Below, in pieces: positions 9,445 through 19,701 of a stretch of DNA of 64,000 bases (positions are counted from its first letter, which is position 1; each line of letters opens with the position of its first letter). Origin of the DNA: Pseudomonas pergaminensis. Its GTDB lineage: Bacteria; Pseudomonadota; Gammaproteobacteria; Pseudomonadales; Pseudomonadaceae. The stretch spans positions 3,782,001 to 3,846,000 of the forward strand of contig NZ_CP078013.2 in NCBI RefSeq assembly GCF_024112395.2. The letters run 5' to 3'. The notes below the pieces were generated by a model. It saw only the letters and a program-made list of their open reading frames with translations, had not been told where the DNA came from and made no database searches. The position numbers and the translations under genes were made by a program.

Positions 9445-10218
9445 ATGACGACATTGAACGGCAAGACCGCCCTGGTCACCGGCTCCACCAGCGGCATCGG
9501 CTTAGGGATTGCACTGAGCCTGGCCAAGGCTGGCGCCAACCTGATCCTCAACGGCTTCGGCGACGCCAGCGCAGTGATCGCCCAGGTGCAGGCCTTTGGC
9601 GGCAAGGTCGGCCACCACCCGGCCGACGTCAGCGACCCGGCGCAGATCGCCGACATGATCGCCTACGCCGAGCGCGAATTCGGCGGCGTGGACATCCTCG
9701 TCAACAACGCCGGCATCCAGCACGTGGCGGCGGTGGAAGACTTCCCGGCGGAGCGCTGGGACTCGATCATTGCGATCAACCTGTCGTCGGTGTTCCACAG
9801 CACACGCTTGAGCTTGCCGGGCATGAAAGCCAAGGGCTGGGGGCGTATCGTCAATATCGCCTCGGTGCATGGCCAGGTCGGTTCGGTGGGCAAGGCAGCG
9901 TACGTGGCGGCCAAGCACGGCGTGATCGGCTTGACCAAAGTGGTGGGCCTGGAGACCGCCACCAGCAACGTCACCTGTAACGCTATCTGCCCCGGCTGGG
10001 TACTGACGCCGCTGGTGCAGAAGCAGATCGATGATCGCGCGGCCAACGGCGTAGACCCGCAGCAGGCGCAGCATGACCTGCTGGCTGAGAAGCAACCGTC
10101 GCTGGAATTTGTCACCCCACCGCAATTGGGCGAACTGGTGTTGTTCTTGTGCAGCGAAGCCGGCAGCCAGGTGCGCGGCGCCGCATGGAATATCGACGGC
10201 GGCTGGCTGGCCCAGTAA
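9445..10218 (+). CDS. bdhA: 3-hydroxybutyrate dehydrogenase
   Basis: A 257-residue short-chain dehydrogenase that oxidises 3-hydroxybutyrate to acetoacetate with NAD+. It has the nucleotide motif TGSTSGIG near residue 11, the NNAG motif, and the catalytic Ser and YVAAK (Tyr-x-x-x-Lys) near residues 140-160. The closing WNIDGGWLAQ is typical of BdhA. ATG 9445 has GAGG six bases upstream; the gene begins 7 bases after the permease stop, so they are co-transcribed. Confidence 0.92.
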   Translation: MTTLNGKTALVTGSTSGIGLGIALSLAKAGANLILNGFGDASAVIAQVQAFGGKVGHHPADVSDPAQIADMIAYAEREFGGVDILVNNAGIQHVAAVEDFPAERWDSIIAINLSSVFHSTRLSLPGMKAKGWGRIVNIASVHGQVGSVGKAAYVAAKHGVIGLTKVVGLETATSNVTCNAICPGWVLTPLVQKQIDDRAANGVDPQQAQHDLLAEKQPSLEFVTPPQLGELVLFLCSEAGSQVRGAAWNIDGGWLAQ

Positions 10219-10240
10219 CACCAGAGACTGGCGTTCAAAA

Positions 10241-10330
10241 TGTGGGAGGGGGCTTGCCCCCGATAGGGCTGGGTCAGTCACCCCATGTATCAACTGATAC
10301 TCCCGCATCGGGGGCAAGCCCCCTCCCTCA
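10241..10330. repeat. REPIN, GGGGG/CCCCCG type
   Basis: TGTGGGAGGGGGCTTGCCCC at 10241 and the inverted arm ending GCCCCCTCCCTCA at 10330, a third REP core type in this window. It lies between bdhA and the acetoacetyl-CoA synthetase gene and may partly separate their expression. Confidence 0.88.
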
Positions 10331-10380
10331 TTTGAACGGTATTGTGTGGAAGACCTAGATAAGAACAAGAGACCTTGCTG

Positions 10381-12339
10381 ATGTCCGACATTCTGTGGCA
10401 ACCCTCCCCGGAACGCATCGCGAACACGCGGATGGACCAGTTCCGCCGCTACATCAACCAACGCTACAACGTGCAGCTCAGCGACTACCCGGCTCTGCAC
10501 CAGTGGAGCATCGACCAGCGCCCGGATTTCTGGCGGGCCATCGTGGCGTTCTTCGATGTGCAGTTTCGCAGCCCGCCCACCGCGGTGCTGATCGAAGACG
10601 CCGAGATGCCCAGCGCCCAGTGGTTTCCCGGCGCGACCCTGAACTTTGCCGAGCACCTGCTGCGCCGCCGCGATGATCACCCAGCCGTGGTAGCCATCAG
10701 CGAAGACGGCCAGCGCGAACAGCTGACCTACGCCGAACTCGCCGCCCATGTCGCCGGCCTGCAACACAGCTTGCGGGCGGCCGGCGTGACCCAGGGCGAC
10801 CGCGTCGCGGCGTGCATGCCCAACACCTGGCAGACCCTGGTGGGCATGCTCGCCACCACCAGCCTCGGCGCGATCTGGTCGTGTTCATCGCCGGACTTCG
10901 GCACCCAGGGCGTGATCGACCGTTTCGGCCAGATCGAGCCCAAGGTGCTGATCACCTGCGCCGGGTACCGCTATGCCGGCAAAGACATCGACCAGACCGC
11001 CAAGCTCAATGAAATCCTCGAACGCCTGCCGTCCCTGGAGCAGTTGATCATCGTGCCTTACGCCCGTCCCCAGGCAAGGATCGAGGACTATCAGACCCAC
11101 GCCCGCGTCGCGCTGTGGCAAGACTTCTATCAGCCCGGCGGCGAGCCTCAATTCGTCGCGGTGCCATTCGATCATCCGCTCTATATCCTCTATTCCAGCG
11201 GCACCACCGGCGTGCCCAAGTGCATCATCCACGGCACCGGCGGCGTGCTGCTCACCCACCTCAAGGAACACGGCCTGCATGCCGACCTGTCCCGCGAGGA
11301 CTGCCTGTTCTACTACACCACCTGCGGTTGGATGATGTGGAACTGGCTGGTGTCGGTGCTCGCCATCGGCGCCACGGCGGTGCTGTATGACGGCTCGCCG
11401 TTTCACCCCGGCCCCGAACGCTTGATCGACCTGATCGACGCGGAGCAGATCAGCGTGTTCGGCACCAGCCCCAAGTTTCTCGCCACCCTGGAAAAAGCCG
11501 GGCTGCAACCGCGCCTGAGCCATGACCTGGGTAGCCTTAAAGGGCTGATTTCGACGGGCTCGCCGCTGTCACCCCAGAGCTACGACTACGTGTACCGGGA
11601 GATCAAGGCCGAGCTGTGCCTGTCGTCGATGTCGGGCGGCACCGATATCGTTTCCTGCTTTGTGATCGGCAACCCGGTGTTGCCGGTACGGCGCGGCGAA
11701 ATGCAGTGCAAGAGCCTGGCGATGGCCATTGAAGTGTGGGACGACCAAGGCCAACCCCTGGTCGGCGAAAAAGGCGAACTGGTGTGCACCCGGCACTTCC
11801 CGGCCATGCCCATTGGCCTGTGGAACGACCCGGACCGCCAGAAGCTGCGCGCCTCCTACTTCAGCCAGTTTCCCGGCGTGTGGGCCCAGGGTGACTACGC
11901 CGAGCAACGCCCCAACGGCAGCCTGCTGATTCACGGGCGCTCCGACGCGGTGCTTAACCCCGGTGGCGTGCGCATCGGCACGGCAGAGATTTATCGCCAG
12001 GTGGAAAAAATCCCACAGGTGCAAGAGAGCCTGGCGATCGGCCAACGCTGGCAGGACGACGTGCGGGTGGTGCTGTTTGTGCGCCTCAACGACGGCGTCG
12101 AACTGGACGCCGCCCTCGAACAGCAGATCCGCCAGGTGATCCGCGCCAACACCACGCCCCGCCACGTACCGGCAAAGATCCTCGCTGTCAGCGATATCCC
12201 CCGCACCATCAGCGGCAAGATCGTGGAATTGGCGGTACGCAACGTGGTGCACGGCGAGCCGGTGAAGAACACCGACGCCCTGGCCAACCCGCAAGCCTTG
12301 GAACAATTTCGCGACCGCCCTGAACTGACGGATGGATGA
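10381..12339 (+). CDS. aacS: Acetoacetyl-CoA synthetase
   Basis: A 652-residue member of the acyl-AMP-forming ligase superfamily that activates acetoacetate to acetoacetyl-CoA, the step after BdhA. It has the ACS N-terminal region ([20 protein letters not shown]), the phosphate-binding [10 protein letters not shown] loop near residue 270, the [20 protein letters not shown] core, and the catalytic lysine in [13 protein letters not shown] near the C-terminus. Length agrees with the family (about 650). ATG 10381 is chosen over the in-frame TTG two codons earlier. It follows bdhA across a REPIN. Confidence 0.92.
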   Translation: MSDILWQPSPERIANTRMDQFRRYINQRYNVQLSDYPALHQWSIDQRPDFWRAIVAFFDVQFRSPPTAVLIEDAEMPSAQWFPGATLNFAEHLLRRRDDHPAVVAISEDGQREQLTYAELAAHVAGLQHSLRAAGVTQGDRVAACMPNTWQTLVGMLATTSLGAIWSCSSPDFGTQGVIDRFGQIEPKVLITCAGYRYAGKDIDQTAKLNEILERLPSLEQLIIVPYARPQARIEDYQTHARVALWQDFYQPGGEPQFVAVPFDHPLYILYSSGTTGVPKCIIHGTGGVLLTHLKEHGLHADLSREDCLFYYTTCGWMMWNWLVSVLAIGATAVLYDGSPFHPGPERLIDLIDAEQISVFGTSPKFLATLEKAGLQPRLSHDLGSLKGLISTGSPLSPQSYDYVYREIKAELCLSSMSGGTDIVSCFVIGNPVLPVRRGEMQCKSLAMAIEVWDDQGQPLVGEKGELVCTRHFPAMPIGLWNDPDRQKLRASYFSQFPGVWAQGDYAEQRPNGSLLIHGRSDAVLNPGGVRIGTAEIYRQVEKIPQVQESLAIGQRWQDDVRVVLFVRLNDGVELDAALEQQIRQVIRANTTPRHVPAKILAVSDIPRTISGKIVELAVRNVVHGEPVKNTDALANPQALEQFRDRPELTDG

Positions 12340-12406
12340 AAGGTTTCAGCCCTGGCGTACTGATTTGAGGACAAACCCCCAATGCATGCTATTTTTCGGG
12401 GGTAGT

Positions 12407-12437
12407 CACCCATTCCCGACTCGCGGGATAATGGGTG
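12407..12437 (+). terminator. Probable terminator hairpin after aacS
   Basis: CACCCATTCCCG pairs with CGGG(AT)AATGGGTG around a 5-base loop; the stem has about 12 pairs and a 2-base bulge. It lies 68 bases after the aacS stop and before the kinase gene. A short T-rich stretch (TTGTCATCTTT) follows. Confidence 0.5.
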
Positions 12438-12474
12438 TTGTCATCTTTCAAAGCGTTACGCTCAGGGCTTTTAC

Positions 12475-14970
12475 ATGAAGGGAACATCCACCGGTAGCGA
12501 CGCCGCTGCATTGATAGCGCGGCTGGACTGGGCGCAAAGCCCCCTCGGTGAGGCCAATGACTGGCCGCAAAGCCTACGCACCGCCGTGGATATCGTCGTG
12601 CACTCGCCGATGCCAATGCTCCTGCTGTGGGGCAACCAGCTCACGCAACTCTACAACGACGGCTTCGCCCTGCTGGCCGGCAACAAGCACCCCGAGGCCA
12701 TGGGCCAGCCGGCGCACCAGACCTGGCCGGAGCTGGAAAGCTTTACCGCGCCCATCTACGACGCAGTGCTCAGTGGCCAGGTGCGCACCTTCAGCGAGCA
12801 GCGCTTCGTGCTGCAACGCCATAATCGCGACACCGAAATCTGGCTGGACCTGACCTACAGCCCGATCCGCGATGAAAGCGGCAGCGTGGCCGGGATCCTG
12901 GTCACCGCCATTGAAACCAACGAACGCCGCAAGGCCCGGCACAACACCGAACAGCGCCTGCAGCTCGCGCTGGCCGCCACCGATGCAGTGGGCACCTGGG
13001 ACTGGGACATCGGTGAAGACCGCTTTATCGCCGACGCGCATTTCGCCTACCTGCACGGTGTCGACCCCAGTGAGGCAGGCCTGTTGCCTATCAGCGACTA
13101 CCTGCACGGCGTGCACCCCGAAGACCGCAGCATGGTGGCGCGCAGCATCAAGCACTGCATCACCTTTGGCACCGAGTACGCCGAGGAATACCGCCTGTTG
13201 CAAGCCGACGGCCAAGTGCGCTGGGTATTTGCGCGCGGGCGTTGCTACAAGGATCACCAAGGCCGCCCGGCGCGCTTCCTCGGCGCCGCCCTGGACCTGA
13301 CCGAACGCAAGCACACCGAACAGGCGCTGCGCCAAAGCCAGACCGAGCTGCAACTGATCATCAACGCCATGCCGGTGCTGATCGGCTATGTCGACCATGA
13401 ACAGCGGTTCCGCCTGAACAACAGCGCCTACCTGGAGTGGTACGGCATGACGCCCCAGGAGCTGTACGGCAAGACCATCCGCGAAGTGCTCGGCGACGAG
13501 GTGTATGCCGGGCGCGCCGACAAGATCGCGGCCGCGCTCAAGGGCAAGGCCTGCAGCTTCATGACCGTCACCCCGCACCGGGACGGCCGGCCACGGCATG
13601 CCTTGATGAAGTACCTGCCGCGCTTCAGCAATGACGGCTCGGTGAATGGCTTCTACATTTTTGTGATCGATGAGACCGAACGCAAACTCACCGAAGAGGC
13701 CCTGCGCCACCTCAACGAAAACCTTGAGGAACGCGTGTCCCAGCGCACCCAGGCACTCGCCGAGGCCAACCAGCGCCTGCAGAACGAAATGTTCGAGCGC
13801 GAGCGCGCCGAAGACGCGCTGCGCCATGCGCAGAAGATGGAAGCGGTGGGCCAGCTCACCGGCGGCATCGCCCATGACTTCAACAATATGCTCACCGGCA
13901 TCATCGGCAGCCTCGACCTGATGCAGCGCTATATTGCCGCCGGGCGCAGCGATGACATCGGCCGCTTTGCCGACGCCGCCGTGTCCTCCGCCCACCGCGC
14001 CGCTGCCCTCACCCACCGGCTGCTAGCGTTCTCGCGGCGCCAGTCGCTGGACCGGCGCCCGACCGACCCCAACCAATTGGTGGCGTCGCTGGAAGACCTG
14101 TTCCGCCGCACCAAGGGCGCGCACATCACGCTCAAGGTGCAACTGGGCAACGATATCTGGCCGGTGAACACCGACGCCAGCCAGCTCGAAAATGCCCTGC
14201 TCAACCTGGTGATCAACGCCCGCGACGCCATGCCCGATGGCGGCGAATTGCTGATCGAAACCGCCAACAGCTACCTGGACGGCACCGACATCACCACCCT
14301 GGAACCGGTCAAGGCCGGCGACTACGTGATGCTCGGCGTGTGCGACAACGGCACCGGCATGGCGCCGAAAATCCTCGCCAAGGCCTTCGACCCGTTCTTC
14401 ACCACCAAGCCCATCGGCCAGGGCACCGGCCTGGGTCTGTCGATGATCTACGGGTTTGCCCAGCAATCGGGCGGCCATGTGACCATCCAGAGCGAGCCGG
14501 GCCAGGGCACCTGCGTGCGCCTGTACCTGCCGCGCCTGCATGGCACGTCGCTGGAAAGCACCCTGGCGCCGCACTCGGCCGAGGCGCCCCTGGCGCTGGC
14601 GGGTGAGGCTGTGGTGGTGGTCGAGGACGACCCGGCGGTGCGCATGCTGGTGGTCAATGTCCTCGACGAACTGGGCTACACCGCGCACCAGGCAGCGGAT
14701 GCCCGCGCGGCCTTGCCGCTGCTGGAGTCGGACCTGCGCGTGGACTTGCTGGTCACCGATGTCGGCCTGCCGGGCATGAATGGCCGGCAATTGGCGGAGA
14801 TCGCCCGCCAGCATCGCCCGGGCCTGCGCGTGTTGTTCATGACCGGCTACGCCGAAAAGGCCGCCGAGCGCCAGGGCTTCCTGGAGGATGGCATGGACAT
14901 GGTTGCCAAGCCGTTTTCCATCGACCTGCTGGCGACCAAAATCCGCAGCATGATCAGCGTCGACCCATGA
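12475..14970 (+). CDS. Soluble hybrid histidine kinase with three PAS domains
   Basis: An 831-residue sensor kinase without clear membrane helices. Order: a PAS-like N-terminus (about 1-155, starting with the D-W-x-x-S-P-L-G pattern), a second PAS/PAC (160-285, ending [11 protein letters not shown]), a third PAS (290-405, ending [12 protein letters not shown]), a coiled-coil linker, HisKA with the phosphorylatable His467 in GGIAHDFNN, HATPase_c with GTGLGLSM, and a C-terminal receiver with Asp762 in VTDVGLP and the conserved K in AKPF. No partner regulator is adjacent. It shares domain design with the kinase at 43936-45636. The signal is unknown. Confidence 0.88.
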   Translation: MKGTSTGSDAAALIARLDWAQSPLGEANDWPQSLRTAVDIVVHSPMPMLLLWGNQLTQLYNDGFALLAGNKHPEAMGQPAHQTWPELESFTAPIYDAVLSGQVRTFSEQRFVLQRHNRDTEIWLDLTYSPIRDESGSVAGILVTAIETNERRKARHNTEQRLQLALAATDAVGTWDWDIGEDRFIADAHFAYLHGVDPSEAGLLPISDYLHGVHPEDRSMVARSIKHCITFGTEYAEEYRLLQADGQVRWVFARGRCYKDHQGRPARFLGAALDLTERKHTEQALRQSQTELQLIINAMPVLIGYVDHEQRFRLNNSAYLEWYGMTPQELYGKTIREVLGDEVYAGRADKIAAALKGKACSFMTVTPHRDGRPRHALMKYLPRFSNDGSVNGFYIFVIDETERKLTEEALRHLNENLEERVSQRTQALAEANQRLQNEMFERERAEDALRHAQKMEAVGQLTGGIAHDFNNMLTGIIGSLDLMQRYIAAGRSDDIGRFADAAVSSAHRAAALTHRLLAFSRRQSLDRRPTDPNQLVASLEDLFRRTKGAHITLKVQLGNDIWPVNTDASQLENALLNLVINARDAMPDGGELLIETANSYLDGTDITTLEPVKAGDYVMLGVCDNGTGMAPKILAKAFDPFFTTKPIGQGTGLGLSMIYGFAQQSGGHVTIQSEPGQGTCVRLYLPRLHGTSLESTLAPHSAEAPLALAGEAVVVVEDDPAVRMLVVNVLDELGYTAHQAADARAALPLLESDLRVDLLVTDVGLPGMNGRQLAEIARQHRPGLRVLFMTGYAEKAAERQGFLEDGMDMVAKPFSIDLLATKIRSMISVDP

Positions 14971-15013
14971 GTTCAGGCATAATCGCGCGCCGTCGCACAC
15001 CTGGTAGAGATCA

Positions 15014-15289
15014 ATGAAAGCCCAAGCCCGTCATATCCTGGTGAAAACCAGCGAAGAAGCCGAACAACTCAAGCAGCGCATTGCCAAGGGCGAAGCCTTT
15101 GATGTGCTGGCCAAGAAGTACTCCACCTGCCCGTCCGGCAAGCGCGGCGGCGATCTGGGTGAAGTGCGGCCAGGGCAGATGGTGGGGGCGATTGATGCGG
15201 TGATCTTCAAGAAGCCGGTGAAAGTGGTGCACGGGCCGATCAAGAGCAAGTTCGGTTATCACTTGGTGCAAGTGTTCTACCGCGATTGA
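15014..15289 (+). CDS. Second parvulin-type peptidyl-prolyl isomerase
   Basis: A 91-residue stand-alone parvulin, paralogue of the one at 272-553. Shared landmarks: KAQARHILV, the YSTCPSGKRGGDLG block, PGQMV and FGYHLVQVFYRD. It lacks a signal peptide and should be cytoplasmic. It starts 43 bases after the kinase stop. The more basic surface (KKPVKVVHGPIKSK) differs from the first copy, so clients may differ. Confidence 0.9.
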   Translation: MKAQARHILVKTSEEAEQLKQRIAKGEAFDVLAKKYSTCPSGKRGGDLGEVRPGQMVGAIDAVIFKKPVKVVHGPIKSKFGYHLVQVFYRD

Positions 15290-15302
15290 TCAACACCCCC
15301 TG

Positions 15303-15326
15303 TAGGCGCCGGCTTGCCGGCGCCTA
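15303..15326. terminator. Bidirectional hairpin between convergent genes
   Basis: TAGGCGCCGG, loop CTTG, CCGGCGCCTA: a perfect 10-bp stem placed between the parvulin stop and the convergent kinase stop at 15338. The CGGCTTGCCGGCG core also resembles a REP half, so it may be a repeat used as a terminator. There is no T run. Confidence 0.55.
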
Positions 15327-15337
15327 AAGGGGCGGTG

Positions 15338-16246
15338 TCAGGCTCGGGGGATGAGTGCGCCGGGCACCTGGATGACCCGGCTTGCCAACCGATGCCCGGC
15401 CAATGCCGCCTGCTGCGGCGAGCCGCCCTTGAGCCGACTGGCCAGATACGCCGCACTGAACGAATCCCCCGCCGCCGTGGTGTCTACCACGTTCTCGACC
15501 TTCAGCGCCGGCACGTCAAAGCGCTCGTCGTTGCAGCGGATCAGGCAGTCATCGGCGCCCCGCTTGAGCACCACTTCGTCAATGGCCGGATACGCCGCGA
15601 ACACCTGCTCGCTGTCGGCATACCCAAACAACGCACGCTCGTCATCCTCGGTGAGCAAGGCGATATCCACCTCGGCCAACACCGTGCGATACGCGGCACG
15701 CGCTGCCTCGACACTGGCCCACAGGCGCGGCCGATAGTTGTTGTCGAACACCACCTTGCCGCCTCGTCGACGGGTTTCGATCAGGGTTTGCAGTAAGCGC
15801 CCACGGCCAATCTCGCCCAGCACTGCCAGGGTAATACCGCTGAAGTACACCACGTTGTAGTCCGGCAAGGCGGCCAGGATCGGTTCGGCAGCAGGCGTGG
15901 TGAAGCAGTCGCGCACGGCGGCTTCGTTGCGCCAGTACAGGAATTTGCGCTCGCCCTTGGCGTCGGTCTGGATGCAATACAAGCCCGGCAAACGTCCGGC
16001 CAGGCGCTGGACCATGCCCAGGCCCAGGCCTTCTTCTGTCCATTGCTGGCACATGGCGTCGCTGAAACTGTCGTCGCCCAGGGCGGTGACGTAGTCGACG
16101 CTGCCGGTGTCGCCCAGTTCGCGGCGCAGGTACACCGCCGCGTTCAGGGTATCGCCGCCGAAGCTCTGGTGCAGGCTGCCGTCGGCGCGGTGTTGCAGTT
16201 CGATCATGCATTCGCCAATGAGGGCGATGCGGGGTTGGGTGGTCAT
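15338..16246 (-). CDS. kdgK: PfkB-family sugar kinase, probably 2-keto-3-deoxygluconate kinase
   Basis: A 302-residue ribokinase-family enzyme. It begins IALIGECMIELQ, has GGDTLNAAVYL near residue 30, and the C-terminal anion-hole motif DTTAAGDSFSAAYL with the catalytic Asp. The pattern matches KdgK, which makes 2-keto-3-deoxy-6-phosphogluconate. It lies behind the dehydratase gene on the same strand, separated by a REP pair. Whether it serves the same pathway is unclear; KDG kinases in Pseudomonas often act in hexonate or glucuronate use. Confidence 0.78.
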   Translation of the reverse strand: MTTQPRIALIGECMIELQHRADGSLHQSFGGDTLNAAVYLRRELGDTGSVDYVTALGDDSFSDAMCQQWTEEGLGLGMVQRLAGRLPGLYCIQTDAKGERKFLYWRNEAAVRDCFTTPAAEPILAALPDYNVVYFSGITLAVLGEIGRGRLLQTLIETRRRGGKVVFDNNYRPRLWASVEAARAAYRTVLAEVDIALLTEDDERALFGYADSEQVFAAYPAIDEVVLKRGADDCLIRCNDERFDVPALKVENVVDTTAAGDSFSAAYLASRLKGGSPQQAALAGHRLASRVIQVPGALIPRA

Positions 16247-16273
16247 GGCGGGTTCTCGGGTGGGGCTGATGGC

Positions 16274-16352
16274 CCCTTCGCGAGCAAGCCCGCTCCCACA
16301 TTTGGATCTGTGAATATATTCAAAATGTGGGAGCGGGCTTGCTCGCGAAGGG
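16274..16352. repeat. Inverted REP pair, arms in reversed order
   Basis: Left arm 16274-16303 (CCCTTCGCGAGCAAGCCCGC onward) and right arm 16323-16352 are perfect 30-base complements around a 19-base A+T-rich spacer. The core type is that of the REPIN at 6219, but the order of REP orientations is reversed, so the two REPs point the other way relative to each other. It lies between kdgK and the dehydratase gene. Confidence 0.85.
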
Positions 16353-16363
16353 AGCGACTGGGT

Positions 16364-17572
16364 CTAGAAGCAGGTATGCAGGCTCTCAACCACCTGCAAC
16401 TGCTCATCCACCAGGCAACCAACCTGCCATTTATCGAAGGTCAGGCATGGGTGGGAAGTGCCGAACGAAATGATGTCGCCAATGCGCAGCTCAACCCCCG
16501 GCGCCACGGTCATGAACGCGTGTTGGTCCATCACGGCGGTGACCTTGCACGCGCCCACGTCATCGCCTTCTGCCGGCACCATACCGGCCTTGTAACGTTT
16601 GAGTGGCACCGGCAGGCCAGCGTCGTAGGCCACATCGCGCTTGCCCAGGGCGATCACCGCAAAACCCGGCTCGGGCAACGATTGCACGTGGGCCCAGACT
16701 TCCAGGGCTGGGCGCAGGCCTTCGCTGAGGTCGCTGCGGCGGTCGAGCACGCAGCATTGCGCTTCTTTGTAGATACCATGGTCATGGGCCACGTAGCTGC
16801 CGGGGCGCAGCACGCTGAGGAAGCGACCGGCAGCATTTTGTGCTTCGAACGACTCGGCGATCAGGTCGTACCAGGCCGAGCCCGAGGCGGTAACGATGGG
16901 CTTGGGCAGGTCGAAAGAGCCGTTGTTCTGCAGGTCCACCGCCAGGCGCACTAGGCTGGCGGCGAAGTCGCGAATGCCGCTGATGGCGTGTTCACCGTGG
17001 ATCACCCCTTCATAGCCTTCGATACCGGTGAGGGCCAGGGCCGGCTGGGCCTTGATCGCCTTGGCCAGCTCGCGCACTTCCTGCTCGCTGCGGCACCCGC
17101 AACGGCCACCGACCACACCGTATTCGATCATCACGTTCAGGCGCAGGCCACGAGCGGCGAAGAACAGGCCCAGGTCGGCGACGTTATCCGGGTGATCGAC
17201 CATGCAGTGGAAGTCGAAATCCTTGTCGGCCAGCAGGTCAGCGATCAGCGCCATGTTCGGCGCGCCCACCAACTGGTTGGCCATCAACACACGGCGCACA
17301 CCACCGGCGTAGGCGGCGCGGGTCTGCACCGCGTTGGCCAGGGTGATGCCCCAGGCGCCCTGGGCGATCTGGCGCTGGAACAGCGCCGGCATCATGCTGG
17401 TCTTGCCGTGGGGCGCCAGTTCGGCGCCGCTCTTGCTGACAAAGTCCTGCATCCACCGGATGTTGTGTTCCAGAGCGTCGCGGTGCAGCACCAGGGCCGG
17501 CAGGCTGACGTCGCGGACCAGGTGGGCACCGACAGCGGCGGCGCCTTTTTCAACGGCGTTGAGGGCAGACAT
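16364..17572 (-). CDS. PLP-dependent D-serine/D-threonine-type dehydratase (DSD1 family)
   Basis: A 402-residue enzyme of the alanine-racemase N-terminal fold. The expected PLP lysine is K57 in the motif APHGKTSM, and SHPCLTFDKW near the C-terminus supplies the His and Cys that bind zinc in eukaryotic-type D-serine dehydratase. The family deaminates D-serine, D-threonine or related beta-hydroxy amino acids to a 2-keto acid via an enamine. AGGAG precedes the start, and the IclR regulator stop is only 8 bases upstream. The importer and RidA-like protein nearby fit uptake followed by deamination. The exact substrate is not known. Confidence 0.8.
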   Translation of the reverse strand: MSALNAVEKGAAAVGAHLVRDVSLPALVLHRDALEHNIRWMQDFVSKSGAELAPHGKTSMMPALFQRQIAQGAWGITLANAVQTRAAYAGGVRRVLMANQLVGAPNMALIADLLADKDFDFHCMVDHPDNVADLGLFFAARGLRLNVMIEYGVVGGRCGCRSEQEVRELAKAIKAQPALALTGIEGYEGVIHGEHAISGIRDFAASLVRLAVDLQNNGSFDLPKPIVTASGSAWYDLIAESFEAQNAAGRFLSVLRPGSYVAHDHGIYKEAQCCVLDRRSDLSEGLRPALEVWAHVQSLPEPGFAVIALGKRDVAYDAGLPVPLKRYKAGMVPAEGDDVGACKVTAVMDQHAFMTVAPGVELRIGDIISFGTSHPCLTFDKWQVGCLVDEQLQVVESLHTCF

Positions 17573-17580
17573 GGAAACTC

Positions 17581-18345
17581 CTATTCGTTAATGCGCCGGG
17601 CCAGGTTGTTGGCGCTTTCGATCAATACCCGGCGATAGTCGTTGTAGTTTTTGATCGCATCGGCGCGCGGCGCCACGATGCACAGGGTCGCAATGCTGAT
17701 GCCTTGCGCGTCCCGCACCGGGGCGGCAAAGCAATGGGTAAAGGTGTCGGCCACACTGTCGAAGGAGAAGAAACCATCAAGGGTGGCCTGGCGGATTTGC
17801 GCCAGGAAGGTGTCCAGCGCCAGGCGCTGGCCGTCTGGCAGGATGAAGTCATCGTGGTCGATCAGGTCGACGATCTGCTGGTCGCTCAAATGCCCCAGCA
17901 ACAGACGCCCGGAAGCCGTCCACGGGATTGGCGCGTTTTCGCCGATGTCCGAGGAAATGCGGAAATGCCGCTCGCCCTCGCGCATCAGCGCCACCGTGTA
18001 TTTGCGCCCGTTGAGCAGGCACATCTGCGCGGTTTCGTGAGTCTGGCTGACGATCTCCTGCAAGGCGTGGTCGGCCTCGCGGGTCAGGTCGAAATGGCGC
18101 AGGTGCGCCTGGCCCAGGAAGTACAGCTGGCGGCCGAGGTAGACGTGACCGTCCTTGCCCACCGTCTCCAGGATGCGCCGCTCAAGCAGCGACGCAACCA
18201 GTTCGTAGACGGTGGACTTGGGGCTGCCGATGCCGCTGGCAATATCATTCGGGCGCAGGGGCTGGCCGATTTCCTTGAGGAAATCGAGGATATCGAATGC
18301 ACGGTCCAGGCCTTTGGCGCGGCGTTTGATGGTGTCTTCGGTCAT
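17581..18345 (-). CDS. IclR-family transcriptional regulator
   Basis: A 254-residue regulator with an N-terminal winged helix-turn-helix (LDRAFDILDFLKEIGQPLRP; SPKSTVYELVASL) and the C-terminal IclR effector-binding domain (IPWTASGRLLLGHL, FAAPVRDAQGISIATLCIVAP). ATG 18345 starts MTEDTIKRRAKGLDRAF. An in-frame upstream extension is rejected since it reads through a REP element. It lies inside the cluster and precedes the dehydratase by 8 bases. A palindrome of the kind IclR proteins often bind is found at 21959-21974 in front of the transporter genes. Confidence 0.88.
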   Translation of the reverse strand: MTEDTIKRRAKGLDRAFDILDFLKEIGQPLRPNDIASGIGSPKSTVYELVASLLERRILETVGKDGHVYLGRQLYFLGQAHLRHFDLTREADHALQEIVSQTHETAQMCLLNGRKYTVALMREGERHFRISSDIGENAPIPWTASGRLLLGHLSDQQIVDLIDHDDFILPDGQRLALDTFLAQIRQATLDGFFSFDSVADTFTHCFAAPVRDAQGISIATLCIVAPRADAIKNYNDYRRVLIESANNLARRINE

Positions 18346-18391
18346 GGCAGTTTTCGGTCCGGTCAGAATGTTGCTATCAACACAAATCCCC

Positions 18392-18480
18392 TGTGGGAGC
18401 GGGCTTGCTCGCGAATGCAGTGGATCAGTTACAGGTGCGTTTAATGACACACCGCATTCGCGAGCAAGCCCGCTCCCACA
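18392..18480. repeat. REPIN, GCGGG/CTCGCG type
   Basis: TGTGGGAGCGGGCTTGCTCG at 18392 and the inverted partner ending CGCTCCCACA at 18480, with about 40 bases between. It separates the RidA-like gene from the IclR gene, so the importer-RidA and IclR-dehydratase halves may be expressed at different levels. Confidence 0.9.
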
Positions 18481-18512
18481 TTTGATCAGCTTTGGGCTTC
18501 AGATCCGGGCAT

Positions 18513-18902
18513 TTAGCCTTTTTTCTTGTACGCCACGCAATCGATCTCCACCTTGCAATCAACCATCATGTTGGCCTGCACACAGGCGCGCGCCGGGGCG
18601 TGTTCCGGGGTGAAGTATTCGCCGAACACCTTGTTGAAGCTCCAGAAGTCACGCGGGTCTTCCAACCATACACCGACGCGCACCACGTCTTTGAGCTCGT
18701 AGCCGGCCTCTTCGAGGATCGCCACTACGTTGCGCATGGTCTGCCGGGTTTGCTCGATGATCCCGCCGGTGATGATTTCGCCGTCCACCGCAGGCACTTG
18801 GCCTGAGACGTACAGCCAACCGTCCGCTTCCACGGCGCGGGCGAAAGGACGAGGCTGGCCGCCACCGGCAGTGCTGCCGGCACCGTAACGAGTGATGCTC
18901 AT
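18513..18902 (-). CDS. RidA-family (YjgF/UK114) enamine/imine deaminase
   Basis: A 129-residue RidA-family protein. It contains LYVSGQVP near residue 26, the QTRQTMRNVVAILEEAG helix, and the C-terminal R-A-C-V-Q-A region with the arginine expected in the active site (PARACVQANMM). RidA proteins hydrolyse 2-aminoacrylate-type enamines released by PLP dehydratases, matching the dehydratase in this cluster. AGGAG precedes ATG 18902. It follows the ATPase gene by 16 bases. Confidence 0.85.
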   Translation of the reverse strand: MSITRYGAGSTAGGGQPRPFARAVEADGWLYVSGQVPAVDGEIITGGIIEQTRQTMRNVVAILEEAGYELKDVVRVGVWLEDPRDFWSFNKVFGEYFTPEHAPARACVQANMMVDCKVEIDCVAYKKKG

Positions 18903-18918
18903 AAAAATATGCTCCTGA

Positions 18919-19701
18919 TTAAAAACGAATGTTCTTGAGAAATTCCGCCAGGCGCGGCGATTGCGGGCGTTCGAAGATGTCCTTCGACGTGCCCTGCTCT
19001 TCAATGTGGCCCTGGTTCATGAAAACGATCTTGTCCGAGACTTCATAGGCAAAACGCATTTCGTGGGTGACCAGCAACATGGTCATGCCCTCCTCCGCCA
19101 GGCCCTTGATCACGCTGAGCACTTCGCCCACCAGCTCCGGGTCGAGGGCCGAGGTGACTTCGTCGAACAGCATCAGGCTGGGGTTCATGGCAATCGCACG
19201 GGCAATCGCCACGCGCTGTTGCTGGCCGCCGGACAACTGGCCGGGAAAGTGATTGCGACGCTCCAGCAACCCGACGCGGTCCAGCCACTTTTCCGCCAGG
19301 GCGACGGCCTCGTCCTTGCCCATCTTCTTGACCTTGAGCAGGCCGAGGGTGACGTTCTGCAACGCGGTCAAATGCGGGAACAGGTTGAACTGCTGGAACG
19401 CCATGCCGGTCATGGCGCGATGCTGGGCAATCACACGCTCGGGGTGACGCACGCGCTTGCCAGCGATTTCGCTGTAGCCGATGGACTCGCCATCCAGGGT
19501 GATCTGCCCGCCCTGGAATTCTTCCAGCAGGTTGACGCAGCGCAACAGCGTGGTCTTGCCCGAGCCGCTGGAGCCGATCAAGGTCACCACGTTGCCGCGC
19601 TGCATGGACAGGTCGACGCCCTTGAGCACTTCCACCTGGCCGTATTGTTTGCGAAGGCCGCGAATATTCAGCAGCGGTGGGTTGGTTTGAGGTTGGTTCA
19701 T
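18919..19701 (-). CDS. Polar amino acid ABC transporter ATP-binding protein
   Basis: A 260-residue ATPase of the HisP/GlnQ type with Walker A GSSGSGKT near residue 38, signature LSGGQQQR, and Walker [15 protein letters not shown]. It powers the importer formed with the two permeases upstream. Its start overlaps the end of the second permease gene by 4 bases, indicating coupling. Substrate is inferred to be a D-amino acid or hydroxy amino acid from the downstream genes. Confidence 0.9.
   Translation of the reverse strand: MNQPQTNPPLLNIRGLRKQYGQVEVLKGVDLSMQRGNVVTLIGSSGSGKTTLLRCVNLLEEFQGGQITLDGESIGYSEIAGKRVRHPERVIAQHRAMTGMAFQQFNLFPHLTALQNVTLGLLKVKKMGKDEAVALAEKWLDRVGLLERRNHFPGQLSGGQQQRVAIARAIAMNPSLMLFDEVTSALDPELVGEVLSVIKGLAEEGMTMLLVTHEMRFAYEVSDKIVFMNQGHIEEQGTSKDIFERPQSPRLAEFLKNIRF

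Noticed and set aside
17581..18450. Longer IclR start at 18450
   Set aside because: The extra N-terminal residues (SRASPLPQ) come from reading through the REPIN; many REP-crossing frames show the same peptide.
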